Shown here in pieces: positions 32,797 to 45,222 of a DNA stretch of 64,000 nucleotides (positions within the stretch are counted from its first letter, which is position 1; each line of letters starts with the position of its first letter). Source of the stretch: Hymenopus coronatus. Its lineage: Eukaryota; Arthropoda; Insecta; Mantodea; Hymenopodidae. Position numbers and translations under genes: made by a program. The stretch spans positions 61,182,501 through 61,246,500 of the forward strand of contig CM060899.1 of NCBI GenBank assembly GCA_030762935.1, given 5' to 3'. The notes beneath the pieces are model-generated. The model saw only the letters and a list, made by a program, of their open reading frames with translations, did not search any database and was not told the origin of the DNA.

Positions 32797-33947
32797 TCTA
32801 TGCATACTATGTACATAGTGTATGTATTGTAATCGCCCAAAAATTCGTAACCAAGATTTCACCGGAAATGCATGTTTTGGGTCCCCCGTGTCCAAAAAAA
32901 GCATTTTCACAAAAAGGTCCGTATGTCTGTGAACACGATAACTCAAAAACGAAAAGTAGGTAAAATAACAAACTTGGAATTTAAGTATCTTCCAGGGATG
33001 CGACACGAAGATTTTGAGAAATATCTCTCCATTCCAAACACTCTTTACATGGAACATTTTTAGAAAATTTTGATTTTCTCACAAATGGCTCCAAAGATTT
33101 TGATTGAAATATCATATATTAAAGATATTTAACTGACAAATGAAATAAATATCTTGAATTTTCTGGGAATAGCCTCTGAAGATTACTTTATTCTGGATGA
33201 ATTTTACGGACTTTTGCATAATGCTAAACCGTAAGAGATGGGGGAAAAAAAAAACTTACCACACAAAAAATGTAGAGCACTTTAAAATACACAATTTATG
33301 TTATGTTTTTTTAACCCCCCCCCCCAAGGAGTTGGCCGTTTTTTGAGATATTCCTTGTTTTAGGTTTCAGCTTTAAAAAATTATACTTTTCTCACACAGG
33401 ACTTTGTCAACTCCTGTCCATAAAACAAAGGAACTTGTCACATAGCAACCAGCTTTTGACTATCACTATAACGTACGAACTCCCATATTGCACTTCTACT
33501 TTCAAGGAAGCAAGTAATAAGACTATTTCTGCTAATTTTTGCTCGATTAAGAAATGAAATTGCGTTTTATATATGGAAGCTCTTTAACTGCTGTGGTTCT
33601 CGGCGTTCCATTCTATACTGGGCGTGAAAGTCCGCTTAATTTTGCTCAGAGGCCTCTCTATCAGGCTTGAGGTTTTTTTACGTGCCGTAAATCTACGACA
33701 CGGGACCCACTTTACTTCCCTTCCGAAGGAAGCCATGCTAAGGTTTTTTACGCCAGAAAAAAATCCATCGTCCTCCGCCGGGTTTGAACCCGCGACCTTG
33801 GGTATATTAAGTCAGCATGGTAACCATTACACCACGGAGGGCGACTTTTCTGGATTAGCATGAAGTAAATAGAAGCATAAGCTTTTTAACAATAATTTGT
33901 TGCAGAGATGTACAGAAAGTCATGTGAATGGAACACATCAGATTTTT
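32797..33947 (+). repeat. A-repeat, complete, plus, with nested SINE
   Basis: The 5' palindrome is CATACTATGTACATAGTGTATG. The 3' end GATGTACAGAAAGTCATGTGAATGG...ATCAGATTTTT is reached after a SINE at 33550-33843 that splits the TTTTGCTCGATTA / CTGGATTAGCATG junction. Confidence 0.9.
33550..33843 (-). repeat. SINE beta, minus, inside A-repeat
   Basis: On the minus strand the order is CGCCCTCCGTGGTGTAATGG, GGGTTCAAACCCGGCGG, CCTTAGCATGGCTTCC, and a 3' end near ATATAAAACGC. It occupies the same A-repeat position as the SINE at 53463. Confidence 0.85.
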
Positions 33948-34429
33948 AATACATATTTATTACAAGTCGAATTCTGTGCTTGCCGGGTGTTAGGACCAGC
34001 TTGTTATAGGTGACGTCATGTGAAAAGGAGAATGTTTGTATACCTGACCGTCTAGATGTAGAATTTTATTTTGGTGGTTGGCTGCTTTCCACTTAGTACA
34101 TGTTTCTTTTCCACGTGTTTTTTGTAGTGGTTACAAGCCAGCGGATGCTGTTTTTCATGTTCAGTTCTTTCGAGCATTGAAACGAGTTTTTTTTTTTCTC
34201 TGATAACGTAATTCTGAAGTTTGTGTTGTAACGGAATACTAGTTTATTTACATCGAAAGGGTATATACGGTTACGGAAATGTCAGATGTATCATTACATA
34301 CTCAATATACTAAATTATACTGAAATTTCTGAAGGAAAGAAATGGTTTAGATGTCCTTATAACATAGCTTTGTTTTAGATTACATTTTGTGGTTGGTTCT
34401 CAGGTTCTTCCTAATCGAGTAACATTTGA
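33948..34429. other. Unassigned non-coding stretch
   Basis: No recognised feature. Confidence 0.35.
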
Positions 34430-34872
34430 ATAAGTTTTTAATAGGTAGTGAAGGTATTGTTTTCCAACCAAAAATTCGATTCTTAAATTTCACTGGAAGT
34501 ACGTGCTTTGAGGATTCCTTAATAGTAGTAAAAAAAAAAAAAAAGAAGGGAATTTTTAAATAAAGGTCCGTTCGCGCGTGTGCGCCTGTGTCTCTTGACA
34601 GCATAACTCAAAAACAAAAAACGCTTTAATACCTATCGTGGTATTTAAGTTCGGTGTTTTCCAAGGATGCGACACGAAGATTTTCAAGAACCCCCAACTT
34701 TCCTTTACATGGAATACTTTTCAAATATTTTGATTTTCTCAAAAGGCTGCGATTTTTATGAAATACCATATGTTTAAAATGTTTCCATGGTAAACGAAAT
34801 GTATATTCTGAATTTCCTGAGAAAAGCCTCTTAAGACCTCTTCATTCTGAATGACTTTTGTTTAACTTTTTC
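34430..34872 (+). repeat. A-repeat 5' half, plus
   Basis: The terminal palindrome is lost (GGTAGTGAAGGTATTG). Blocks continue to TCATTCTGAATGACTTTTG. The CA/TG site is CGCGCGTGTGCGCCTGTG. Confidence 0.8.
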
Positions 34873-35190
34873 AGTGACCCACGTAACCACACATTCGAAT
34901 TCTCTATTTCGAACGGGAATACCAAAAAAAGGTTTCCTGAAATTGACCACACACCTGCCAGCATTTTTAATTTCAATACCATATACTGAAGAGTTAAATA
35001 TAAAGAAGTAATGCTCACAGTTAAGGCTCCAGAAAATACGAGAACCATTATGTTTTGTACTTTGGCAACACTGATTGCTGTAGGTGTCATTTGGTGCAGC
35101 CACTGGAACGTTTGACATTGTTTTTTTTTTAACCTCCTTCAGATATTTAGTCAGTAGACCGTTATTTATGTTTACAGTGACTTAAAATTG
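34873..35190. other. Unassigned, with a hAT-like end motif
   Basis: TTTGGCAACACTG at 35060-35072 is identical in form to the right end of the hAT-like elements, but no matching left end was found. It may be the end of an unrecognised short copy. Confidence 0.35.
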
Positions 35191-36230
35191 CCTCAGCGAA
35201 TGAAAGTTTCGTGCTATTTCTGATTTTCGACGTGGTTTATCAAAACAAAAGTGCACTGATCAACTTGCTACTTCATTCGGCGATGAAGCTCCACCCTTTT
35301 CCACTGTGAAACGCTGATATAAGAGTTTAATCGTGTCCACTCAATGGCGAAATTTGTGTAGGTCGTCCAAAAATCAGTTGTACTAGAAAACATAAATGCT
35401 GTGCAAAAATTGATAGTGCAAGATCATGTCACATACTGTGAAAGAGGCAACCCTAGGCATTAGTTCCACCAGCATATATAAAATATTGTATGATCATTTG
35501 GCCGTGAAAAAGGTTGCTCTGGTTGGATCCCACATAATTTGACACAATCCCAAAAGGATGCTCGTGTCGATTGGTGCACACAAATGCTCAAGAAATACAA
35601 TGATGGGGCTTCAAAAGACACAAGAGTGTAACAGGTGACGAATCATAGCTCTATGCTAATGAGCCGGAAGTTAACTGCAGTCGACTGTATGGGTGTTTCA
35701 AGATTAACCAAATCCAACAAAAGTTGTTCTCACTCGAAGCACTTCGAAACAAATGGTCGCCCCCTTATTTTTCTTCATCAGAAAAATTGGTTATGTGGCA
35801 ATGTTGCCTTTAGGGCAACGCAAAACGATAAATTCTGAATGGCACACTAATTTGTTTGCCGGAAGTTTTCGGTGAAATAAGGAAAACAATTTTGCCGTCG
35901 GATCGTTCATCGAGACAATGTGTGCGCTCGCACATCTCGGCTAAAAACCGACTATTTGAACACTCAAGAAACCGAATTGATGACTCGTGCACCATACAAT
36001 TCTTATTTGACACCCAATGGCATCTTTTTGTTCCCGAATATCAAGAGTAAAATGCATGTACGATATTTTTTTTTTTTTTTTGCAGAAGCCGTTGAAGCGT
36101 TCAAAACCAAGTTTTTGGAGATGTCAAATTAGAAAAAAACGCTATGACAAATGGTTCCAACACGAAAAGTGAATTGATCCTAATGGAGAATATTTCGAGA
36201 AACAAAAACTCAATTTTCAATGACTATTTC
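35191..36230 (+). pseudogene. mariner transposase pseudogene, heavily broken
   Basis: A nearly full-length but fragmented transposase. N-terminal traces are DFRRGLSKQKC and SFGDEAPPFSTVKRW. The middle shows ARVDWCTQMLKKYNDGASK-like sequence and a VTGDE first-D motif near 35632. The catalytic block NTQETELM and APYNSYLTPNGIFLFP corresponds to the usual PPYSPDLAPNDFFLFP, with the third D replaced by G in this frame. The C-terminal NGEYFEKQ is near 36188. Many stops and frame changes are present and a T-run interrupts it at 36067-36080, so it is older than the mariner at 5780. Confidence 0.82.
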
Positions 36231-37532
36231 GTTCATGACGCGTGATCGTAGGAAGTGGCCAATCCAGTACATTGGCCCAACCAACCAATCGGAACTCATT
36301 ATCTCTGCATTTTAATCGTTTTTGTCACACCCATGTGCATTTGTTTTTTCTCTGAACTAATATTCGTCTCATAGTATCACTGTGTAGTGATATTCTCGTA
36401 CACAATGGCGGAAGTTCCAAAACGTTTTGGGGAAAGGTCTATTGCTGACATTTAATTAAAAACTCAAAGCCGCAGAATACTAAAAACAACAGTGTGTGAA
36501 CCCATTTCAACGAAGCCATGATTTATAATATGGACATCAAGATGCAGTGCTTTCGGTGCAAATACACGTCAAGATAAATGGGAATTTAGAATAGAGCTCT
36601 TGTTATATTACTTATGACAAATTACTGGTTTTTATTAGGCTCAAATTATAAATCGTGCCCCTAGTATTGGAATAATGAAGTTTAATATGTGATATATGGC
36701 CATTTGATATCTTACTGTCCTGTCAGTGTGGTTCTAAGTAATGAATAATTATACTTCAATGCATATTGCAACTGATTGCCTATTTGTTACATCGAACTCT
36801 AATAGAATAAGGAACAATATTCTGATATTCGGAAATCAAAATATTTGTCTATTGACACGTTTGCGTTCAACATACCATTCAAACCTCCCATGAGTGAAGT
36901 GCTCATAATGAAGCAAATTTTGCATTCGTGTAAAACGTTGGGTCAGGCAACTTGATTCAATCGATTCGCACAGCTCATTGATTCTCAGAGATGTTTGAAT
37001 AGGAAACAGAAGAATCGCTGCAAGTGTTTAAATCTACGCCTCGCACACAGCAGTGTTTGTTGGTGACGACGTATTTTGGCACGTTGAGAAGTATTGCGAC
37101 ACTGTTCCAAAATAGCCTGCCGGTAAGTAAATTTCCGCCTCCCGCCTGGTCCAGCAGTTGCATTGTTGTGATTATGCCTTTAAGGGAGATTTTTGGAACT
37201 TAATGTCTATTTGGTAGGTAGGTAAGGAGATTTGGGGATTTACTCATGGCTCTTTCAGGATTTTTCCTCTTCAGCCAGAATTTATTTTTGAAAGGAGAGA
37301 CGGAATGACAGGCGGCAGTTTTTTTTTTTTTAAATCAAATTTAGCTAGAATTACAATGGTGAAGGTATATACAGTATTTACAATTTGCTTACTTTAAGTA
37401 CAATGGTGGTTTAGACTTTGTATTCTGATTTTTTTACTAAATTCTTAATACAGTGGTGTTTTACTTTATTTATTTTTCGGCCATATCTGTAATATTCGTT
37501 CAATATGTTGTCGCATTTCCTCGTCTTCTAGT
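36231..37532. other. Unassigned non-coding stretch
   Basis: About 1.3 kb with no recognised gene or repeat. A T-run lies at 37320-37331. It is one of the longer A-repeat-free intervals. Confidence 0.4.
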
Positions 37533-38318
37533 ATTTTTACTTTCTCTACACGTACTATGTACATAGTGTATAGAGAAGGTATTGCACTCCACCCAAAAAT
37601 TCTATACTGAGATTTCACCGGAAATATATGTTTTAGGGTCCCCTGTATCAAAAAAAGTATTTCCAGAAAAAGGTCCGTGTGTGTGAACACAATAACTCAA
37701 AAACGAAAATAACCGTTAAATACCAAACTTGGTATTTAAGTTCAGTGTCTTCCAAGGGGGCGACACGGAAGATTTTCAAGAAAATCCCACCACAAACTAC
37801 CATTTCCATTGAACTATTTTCAAAAATTTTGATTTTCTCAAAAATGGCTCTAACGATTTTGATTAAAATATCGTATATTAAAGATATTTACATGACAAAT
37901 AAATGCATTTTTGAATTTTCTGGGAATAGCCTCTGAAGACTACTATATTCTGGATGAATTTTACGTAATTTTGTATAACTGCTAAACGTAAGAGATGGAC
38001 AAAAACTTATCACTCAAAAAATGTAGAGCACGCTAAAACACACAATTTGTTATATACCCTTTTTTCGTACAGATGATCGTTTTTTAGATCTTCCTTATTA
38101 TTGATTTCAACTTTAAAATAATTGTATTTTTCTCATACTGTTATTTGTCAAGTCCTGTCCGTACAAAGAAAGAAACTTCAGTCTCATAACAACCAGCTTT
38201 TGACTATCACTCTTAACCTATGGTACTCCCTTATTTCGCTTCTACTTACAAGGAAACACGTAATAAGACTATTTCTACTATTTTTTTTTTTTTTTTTTTT
38301 TTCATTTGAATGGAACAC
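37533..38318 (+). repeat. A-repeat, nearly complete, plus
   Basis: It has a clean 5' end (TTTTTACTTTCTCTACACG, palindrome ACTATGTACATAGT). A long T-run at 38279-38302 replaces the block before the 3' tip, so the TGTAGAGAAAGT motif is lost and only ATTTGAATGGAACACATT remains. Confidence 0.88.
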
Positions 38319-38331
38319 ATTGTTTTGGACA

Positions 38332-38367
38332 CACTATGTACTAAGTACGTGTAGAGAAAGTAAAAAT
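38332..38367 (-). repeat. A-repeat 5' tip, minus
   Basis: ACACTATGTACTAAGTACGTG and TAGAGAAAGTAAAAA stand alone, directly after the preceding copy's 3' tip. Confidence 0.8.
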
Positions 38368-39776
38368 TGCGAGTGGAAAGCTACCTCACAAAACTAACAC
38401 CGACGTAAAAATCTTTTAAGTGCACCTTTCCGCAGATAATTTCCCGGGTCTCGCTATCCAGGTGTTCGTTCCGAAGGGGAACGACGCAGGTAGCTTGACC
38501 CAAATGAGATTCATACCTGAGTTTGGCAGTGGGAGGAAGAACATCACTTCTGATCATCTTTGTTCATCCTATTTAAACTTGTAAAACAATTACGGTTAAC
38601 AATCCTGACAGCATCATTGTTTAAAAACTGTTCCACATTATTAAAAAGTTTACTTATAAACGCTCTTTGACTTAAATAACTTTATAATAGGCAAAAAGTA
38701 GTTATTTGTTTAATTTGGATAACTGAACACTTTTGTGTAATATAAACTGTCTTTCTCTGCAAAAATTTTACACACTTTTTGACAAACTTTTCGACATGTT
38801 GCACGCTGATACTTGTAGCAAGGGTATCCTGTCTTCCTTTTCAGTTTCAGGGGGCACAGAGTACATGTTTTTCTGTTTTCAGAAACCTCTTCTTCCGAGT
38901 TATGAATTCACTAAGTCTGGGATCATCTGCTCTCATGGACGATGGGCCCAGGTTTTCCGACATTTTCTGTAAATGAATCGAGAAAAATTCCGTATATGCT
39001 AGTGCCTGTTTGTTATAATGTGGATGCTTTTTTTAACGTATTTCGTGTATATGCATTTAATTTACAGCGAAAATTTGTATATATCAATATACTGTTAATT
39101 AAATATTAAATAATATGATATGTACACATTCTAGTAGGCTTATTTAACGGTAGGGATATTACGCATTATTTTCCTCAATTTAAATCGAGAATTAAAAAAA
39201 TATGAATAAGTAAAAATATTTACTTTGTTGGAAATAAATAACGTGACGCACTAGACGTCTGAGAGACCGCTTCTTGAGTTCCAGACGACATAACTCAACA
39301 ATGCAAACAAGCAGAACATTTCCTACACAGAGTGCAGACTCGCTGATAAGAAGGTAGTGGGGTGCAGATGCGTGTCTTAATAAAGCGCAAAAATATATCA
39401 CTTAACATTTCATCGGCGGTCCACAAGACCGCATAATACCAATTAAGGGTTATGGAGTGTTTTGAATTTCGATTTATCCATCACAGAGGATAATCATCTG
39501 CTGTAGAAAAATGTGGGTGCAGTGTCCAATGAGTATCGTTATCTTTACTGCCGTGACTAAATTCTTGAACAAACTATTCTTACAAACTCTTATTCTTGTA
39601 TCTATGAGATCGAGAAAAACATGAAGTTACCTAAATGCAAATTTCTAGTTCGTATAATAGGTTATCGGGAATACAGCGATGGTAAAATCTTTTATGGGTA
39701 CAAGATACTACGAGAGGGTCAAAAATGACAATTTTCGTTTTTGGCATAGTTAAATTCTCTGAAGTTCTCCGATTCA
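38368..39776. other. Unassigned non-coding stretch
   Basis: About 1.4 kb with short frames (38733-38976 plus, 39192-39401 minus) but no recognised domain or repeat. Confidence 0.4.
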
Positions 39777-40485
39777 AAAAATCGTATGTGTTCCATTCAC
39801 ATGGCTTTCTCTACATCTCTGAAACAAATTATTGTTAAAAAGCTTATGCTTCTATTTACTTCATGCTAATCGAGAAAAAATTAGCACAAATAGTTTTATT
39901 ACACACGAATAAAATGTATATCTTGAATTTTCTGGGAATAGTCTCTGAAGACTACTTTATTCTGGTGGATGAATTTTACGAAATTTTACATAACTGCTAA
40001 ACCGTAAGAGATGGACAAAAAAAATATAGAACAGGTTAAAACACAATTTGTGTTAAGTATATTTTTTTTCGTGGCGTTGATCGTTTTGAGATATTCCTTG
40101 TTTTTGGTTTCAGCTTTTAAAAACTTATACTTTTCTCATACAGGGATTTGTCAACTCCTGTCCATACAAAAGAACTTCAGTCACATAACAAACAGCTTTT
40201 GACTATCACTTTAACCTATAGTACTCCCTTATTTCGCTTCTACTTACAAGGAAGCAAGTAATAAGACAATTTCTGCTAATTTTTTCTCGATTAGCATGAA
40301 GTAAATAGAAACATAAGCTTTTTAACAATAATTTGTTGCAGAGATGTAGAGAAATCATGTGATTTTTTTATTTAGGGGTCTCAAAACATGTAGTTCCGGT
40401 GAAATCTCGATATCGAATTTTTTGGGTGCATTACAATACCTCCTCTCTATACTATACATAGTACGTGTGCAGAAAGTAAAAAAAA
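39777..40485. repeat. A-repeat with inverted middle (minus-plus-minus)
   Basis: Positions 39777-39903 are the 3' end on the minus strand. Positions 39904-40357 are the middle through 3' end on the plus strand (AATGTATATCTTGAATTTTC to GATGTAGAGAAATCATGTG). Positions 40366-40485 are the 5' end on the minus strand, ending GTACGTGTGCAGAAAGTAAAAA. Confidence 0.85.
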
Positions 40486-40829
40486 CAGCAGATGGGTGCA
40501 ATCTACTTGAAAATGCCTCGTAGAAAAGCTTGGAAATTGAGAATATGGAAGCTGTAGAGTTTGGAAGTTCAAAAGTTAGCATTCTATGAGAGGTTTGACG
40601 GAGACGATAATGCATTTTTGTGCTAAAAATGGATGTTGTGATGTCACGTGTGGTCTTTTTCATGCAGGAATGGAACATGCAGGAAGCCTTAGCCGTGTGA
40701 CACTGCTTCCTTACCTGCAGAACACGTCGTTACCAACCTGTTGTGAAAAGTTGCTGCTGGTCCAGTTCAGATCCAGCTGGAATTTCATATTAACGGTTTC
40801 GGTGTAGGCGTGTGCATGCATACCAAATA
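40486..40829. other. Unassigned non-coding stretch
   Basis: A 73-codon frame (40586-40807) and an opposing minus frame lack recognised domains. Confidence 0.35.
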
Positions 40830-41498
40830 AACAAAAATCTGTGTTCCATTCACATGACTTTCTCTACACCTCTGCAACAAATTATTGTTAAAAAGTTTAA
40901 GATTCTATTTACTTCGTATTAATCGAAAAAACATAGCAGAAATACTTGCCTCCTTGCAAGTAGAAGCAAAATAAGGGAGTAGCATAGGTTAAAGTGATAG
41001 TGACTGAAGTTCCTTTGTTTATTTGGACAGGAGTTGACAAATTCCTGTATGAGCAAAGTATAAGTTTATCAAAGCTGAAACCCAAAACAAGGAATATCTC
41101 ACAAACGATCAATTCCACGAACAAAATGTATGTAACATAAATTGTGTGTTTTAACGTGCACTGCATTTTCTGTATGGTAAGTTTTTGTCCATCTCTTACG
41201 GTTTAGCAGTTATGCAAAATTTCGTAAAATTCAACCAGAATAAAGTAGTCTTCAGAGGCTATTCCCTGAAAATTCAAGATATACATTTTGTCAGTAAAAT
41301 ATCTTTAATATACGATATTTTAATCCAAATCGTTAGTTCCATTTTTAAGAAAATCAAAATTTTCGAAAAATGTTCCATGGAAAGGGTAGTTGGGGAGGAG
41401 AGGTTTTTCTTGAAAATCTTCGTGTCGCATCCTTGGAAGATACTAAACTTAAATAACAAGTTTGGTATTCAACGGTATTTTCGTTTTTGAGCTATTCT

Positions 41499-41536
<38 letters not shown>

Positions 41537-41673
41537 CTTTTTTCTGAATTTTTTTTTTTATTCGGGGGGACCCAAAACATGTATTTTTGGTGAAATCTCG
41601 GTATCGAATTTTTGGGTGCAATAAAATACCATCTCGATACAGTATGTTCACAGTACGTGTAGAGAAAGTAAGA
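40830..41673 (-). repeat. A-repeat, complete, minus
   Basis: It runs from AAAAATCTGTGTTCCATTCACATG to CAGTATGTTCACAGTACGTGTAGAGAAAGTAAG. It carries a 33-bp CA run at the usual site (41501-41533). Confidence 0.9.
41501..41533. repeat. (CA)n microsatellite inside A-repeat
   Basis: A pure AC run following GAGCTATTCTGT. Confidence 0.95.
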
Positions 41674-42369
41674 AAGTTAGGACATTGTGTTTTACATTTT
41701 TGTCTTCTGCGGTTCACTAGTTAAGAAAAGTCATCCAGTTTGAAGAGGACTTCAGAGGCTATTGTCAGAAAAGTCTAGATCTTTACATTTTGTCATGTAA
41801 ATATCTTTAATATAGGGTAATGAAATCAAAATCGATGAGCATTTTGAGAGACAGTTTTAATATAAGGTGTATTTTGTGATGGAGAAAATATTAGTGTCGC
41901 TCTTTGGATGATAAGGTTAACTATAAAGTTTGGTATTTAACCAACTTTTCCATTTTGCTAATGTCGTTCTGTCTCCCTCCCTCCCTCCGTGGTGTAATGG
42001 TTACAACGCTAACTTCATACACCCAAGGTCGCGGGTTCAAACCTGGCGGAGGACGATGGGTTTTTTTCGGGTGTAAAAATCCTTAGCATGGTTTCCTTCG
42101 GAAGGGAAGTAAAGCCGTTGGTCCCGTGTCGTAGATTTACGGCACGTAAAAGAACCTCAAGCCTCCTAGAGAGGCCTCTGAGCAGAATTAAGCTGTCTTT
42201 CACGCCCTATTTAGAATGGGACTCAGAGAACCACAGCAGTTCAAGATCGTCCATAAATAACACGCCATTTTATTTCTCTCACGCGCACCTTTTTATACAG
42301 TGAAATCCTGGTATTGATTTTTGGATGGAACCCAAAACCGTCTCTGTGTACTAAGTAGAGAAAGTAAAA
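41674..42369 (-). repeat. A-repeat, decayed, minus, with nested SINE
   Basis: Middle blocks (GGTTCACTAGTTAAG, CATCCAGTTTGAAGAGG) lead to the CA site, where a SINE is inserted. After it come CAGTGAAATCCTGGTATTG and the tip GTACTAAGTAGAGAAAGTAAAAC. Confidence 0.78.
41978..42275 (+). repeat. SINE beta, plus
   Basis: CCTCCGTGGTGTAATGGTTAC (box A), GGGTTCAAACCTGGCGGAGG (box B, closing the acceptor-like pair CCTCCG/CGGAGG), GTAGATTTACGGCACGTAAAAG, and the end ATAAATAACACGCCATTT. It is inserted at a different A-repeat position from the SINEs at 33550 and 53463. Confidence 0.87.
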
Positions 42370-42687
42370 CTGATTTAATCCTTACAGGGAAGGGGACCCT
42401 GAAGAGAAAATTGTTGGTCAGATGTCGCGTGAAAGTAGACATTATTTGGCTGTGACGCTTAAATCCAGCTAAGAATTGAAAGGTCAACTCCACGTTTGTT
42501 CAGCTAATGGAGTAGTCATTGATAGGTCCGTTTTATTGAGTGAGGCTTGCGAAAATAATGCATCAATCCACACGCAAATTTGCGCTCGCTTCAAAAAGCG
42601 ATGACGAAATATTTACTTGGAGCAGACATTGCCACATCTAGCACACGTTAGTGTTCGTTTGGTTACCGGTAGAATCCTAACTCAAGA
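42370..42687. other. Unassigned non-coding stretch
   Basis: No recognised feature. Confidence 0.35.
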
Positions 42688-44172
42688 GCATGATGCGTTC
42701 CATTCACACGACTTTATCTATACGTTTATGTACATAGTGTGTAGATACCGAGATTTCACCGGAAATACATGTTTTGAGGCCCCTTGATAAAACATTTTAG
42801 AAGCATGTCCGTGTATGTGTGTGTGTGCACCTTAGCTCAAGACCGTTAAATACCAAATACGAAGATTTTCAAGAAAATCCTACACTTTACATGGAACATT
42901 TTTCAAAAATACTGGTTTTCTGAAAAATGGCTCTTAACGGTTTTGATTAATATCTCTTATATTTAAAATATTTACATGACGAAATGTATCTCTTTAAACT
43001 TCTGGGAATAGCTTCTGAAGTCATGTTTATTCTGGATGAATTTTTCGGAATTTTGAATAACTGGTAAACCGTAAGAGATAGACAAAAACATACCACACAA
43101 ATAATGACGAGCTCGTTAAAAATCACAATTTGTGATGTCATTTTTTTTTTTTTCGTGGAGTTGGCTGTTTTCGAGATATTCCTTGTTATTGGTTTCAGCT
43201 TTAAAATACTTGCGCTTTTCTTATACGGGAATTTGTCAACTCCAAACAAAAGTACTTTAATCACATAGCAACCAGATTTTAAGACTTGACTATCAATTTA
43301 GCCTAAGGTACTGCCTTATTGACTGCGGTATCGAAGCCTCCCGGACTCTTAAAGGTCCCTAATACATAGCCCCCAAGCCTCCCCAAAGCAGGTAGCCTCC
43401 CGGTCGAAATAGGTAACAGTTGCAGTTTGGTGTTAATAATATTTGATGAAGTATTACATACTTCTAGTGGAAGATGTTACATTTTTTGAGTTTATGATTA
43501 ATAACAAAGAAACACGACTCTAGTACCAAAGGAAAAACTGTTCCAGTTTGGTGTTTATAATATTTGATGGAAAAATTGCATACTTCTAGTGAAAGATGTA
43601 ACAATGGTTAATTCTTCCGTGTTTTCTCTCTTCAGATCACAAAGTACTTTCTGTCTCTGAATTTTGTCGCTAGGTGGTGCCATGTGGTTATGGTCCTCTT
43701 GAATATCCAGGATATCTATTTCTTCAATGGAAAAGGTGTTGATAAAACTTTTAACATCGCCCGTCCATCGCGCTACCCCACTTTTTAAACACTTCTGGAA
43801 TCCGAAAGTGTAACCGTTCCGAAGTAGACTTTTCCTTCCTGTCCTACTCGCGTAATGTCAGTCTCGTCGGTAAACGTGTCAACTGTGAACTAATTTTCCG
43901 CACACTGAAAGAAATTAAGGGGAAAAAATTAGGAATACCCGTTCCACCCCACCTGCTGGCTAAGTACACCTGTTTCGCGGGCGGCTTGGTGGTGTACCTG
44001 GGTACGGGAGGCTTCGGTCCTGCGCCCACCTTAATTTCCCTTCTACTTGCAAGGAAGCAGGTAATTTTGTCAATTTTTTCTCGATTGGCATTAAGTAAAT
44101 AAAAGAATAAACTTTTTTAGAATATTTTATTGCAGAGATGTAGAGAAAGTCATGTGAATGGAAGATAGAATT
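42688..44172 (+). repeat. A-repeat, plus, with nested 0.7-kb element
   Basis: A 28-bp minus-strand 3' tip (GATGCGTTCCATTCACACG) is fused to a plus-strand copy starting in the palindrome (TTATGTACATAGTGTG). The copy is interrupted at 43318-44033 and ends GATGTAGAGAAAGTCATGTGAATGG. Confidence 0.83.
43318..44033. mobile_element. Putative non-autonomous DNA transposon
   Basis: The ends carry inverted ATCGAAGCCTCCCG and GGGAGGCTTCGG, flanked by CCTTATT and CCTTAAT, a likely 7-bp target duplication within the A-repeat. The interior holds two imperfect direct repeats offset by 121 bases (CAGTTTGGTGTT..ATATTTGATG..ACTTCTAGTG at 43423 and 43544). No transposase is seen. Confidence 0.7.
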
Positions 44173-44173
44173 T

Positions 44174-44398
44174 TTCTTTCTGCTTTATGATAATCGAGAC
44201 AAACATTAGCAGAAAGTGTCTTAATTACCTTCTTCCTTGTAAGCAGAGGCTTTAGAAAGCAAAGTGTAGTTCGTGGTGGTGAAATTTTTCTCAATTTCTT
44301 TCGTCGCATCCGTGTAAGATACTAAACTTATATACCAAGTTTGGTATTTTACCGACTTTTCATTTTTGGGTTATGGTGCGCGCGGACCTTTTTCTAAA
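44174..44398 (-). repeat. A-repeat, minus, internally deleted
   Basis: The 3' block (TTTATGATAATCGAGACAAAC) joins directly to the 5' middle block (GTGGTGGTGAAATTTTTCTC..ACCAAGTTTGGTATTTTACC), and then runs into the next copy. Confidence 0.75.
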
Positions 44399-44399
44399 A

Positions 44400-45222
44400 A
44401 TATTGTGTGTTCCATTCACACGACTTTCTCTACATCTCTGCAACAAATTATTGTTAAAAAGCTTATGCTTCTATTTACTTCATGCTAATCGAGAAAAAAT
44501 TAGCAGAAAATAGTCTTATTACTTGCTTCCTTGTAAGTGATGCGAAATAAGGGAGAACCGTAGCTTAAAGTGAGAGTCAAAAGTTGGTTGTTGTGTGACT
44601 GAAGTTGCTTTGTTTGCATGGACAACTGTATGAGAAAAGTATAAGCTTTTCAGAGCTGAAACCAAAAACAAGGAATTTCTCAAAAACGATCAACTCCACG
44701 AAAAAAGAAATATATAATTGTGTGTTTTAACGTGCTCTACATTTTTTGTGTGGTAGGTTTTGTCTATCCCTTATGGTTTACCAGTTACGCAGAATTCAAT
44801 AAAAATCATCCAGAATACAGAGGTCTTTAGCGGCTATTCCCGGAAAATCAAGATATACATTTTATTTGGCATGTAAATATCTTAAATATGAGAGATTTTA
44901 ATCAAAATCGTTGAGACATTTTTGAGAAAATCAAAGTTTTCGAATTATTTCCCATGTAAAGGGTAGTTTGTGGTAGCAAGATTTTTTTTTTTTTTAAAAT
45001 CTTCGTGTCGCACCTTGGAAGATACGAACATTTTTTCGTTTTTGGGCTATGCTGCCCAGACACCACACACATGCGCGCGCGGACATTTTTCTAAAAATGT
45101 TTATTTTTGTACTCGGATCTCATAACATGTATTTCCGGCAAATGCTCGTTATCGAATTTTTGGGTGCAATGTAATAGCTTCTCGATACACTATGTACATA
45201 GTAAGTGCAGCAAAAGTAAAAA
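44400..45222 (-). repeat. A-repeat, complete, minus
   Basis: It runs from GTGTGTTCCATTCACACGAC to ACACTATGTACATAGTAAGTGCAGC and AAAGTAAAAA. The CA site reads CACCACACACATGCGCGCGC. Confidence 0.9.
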
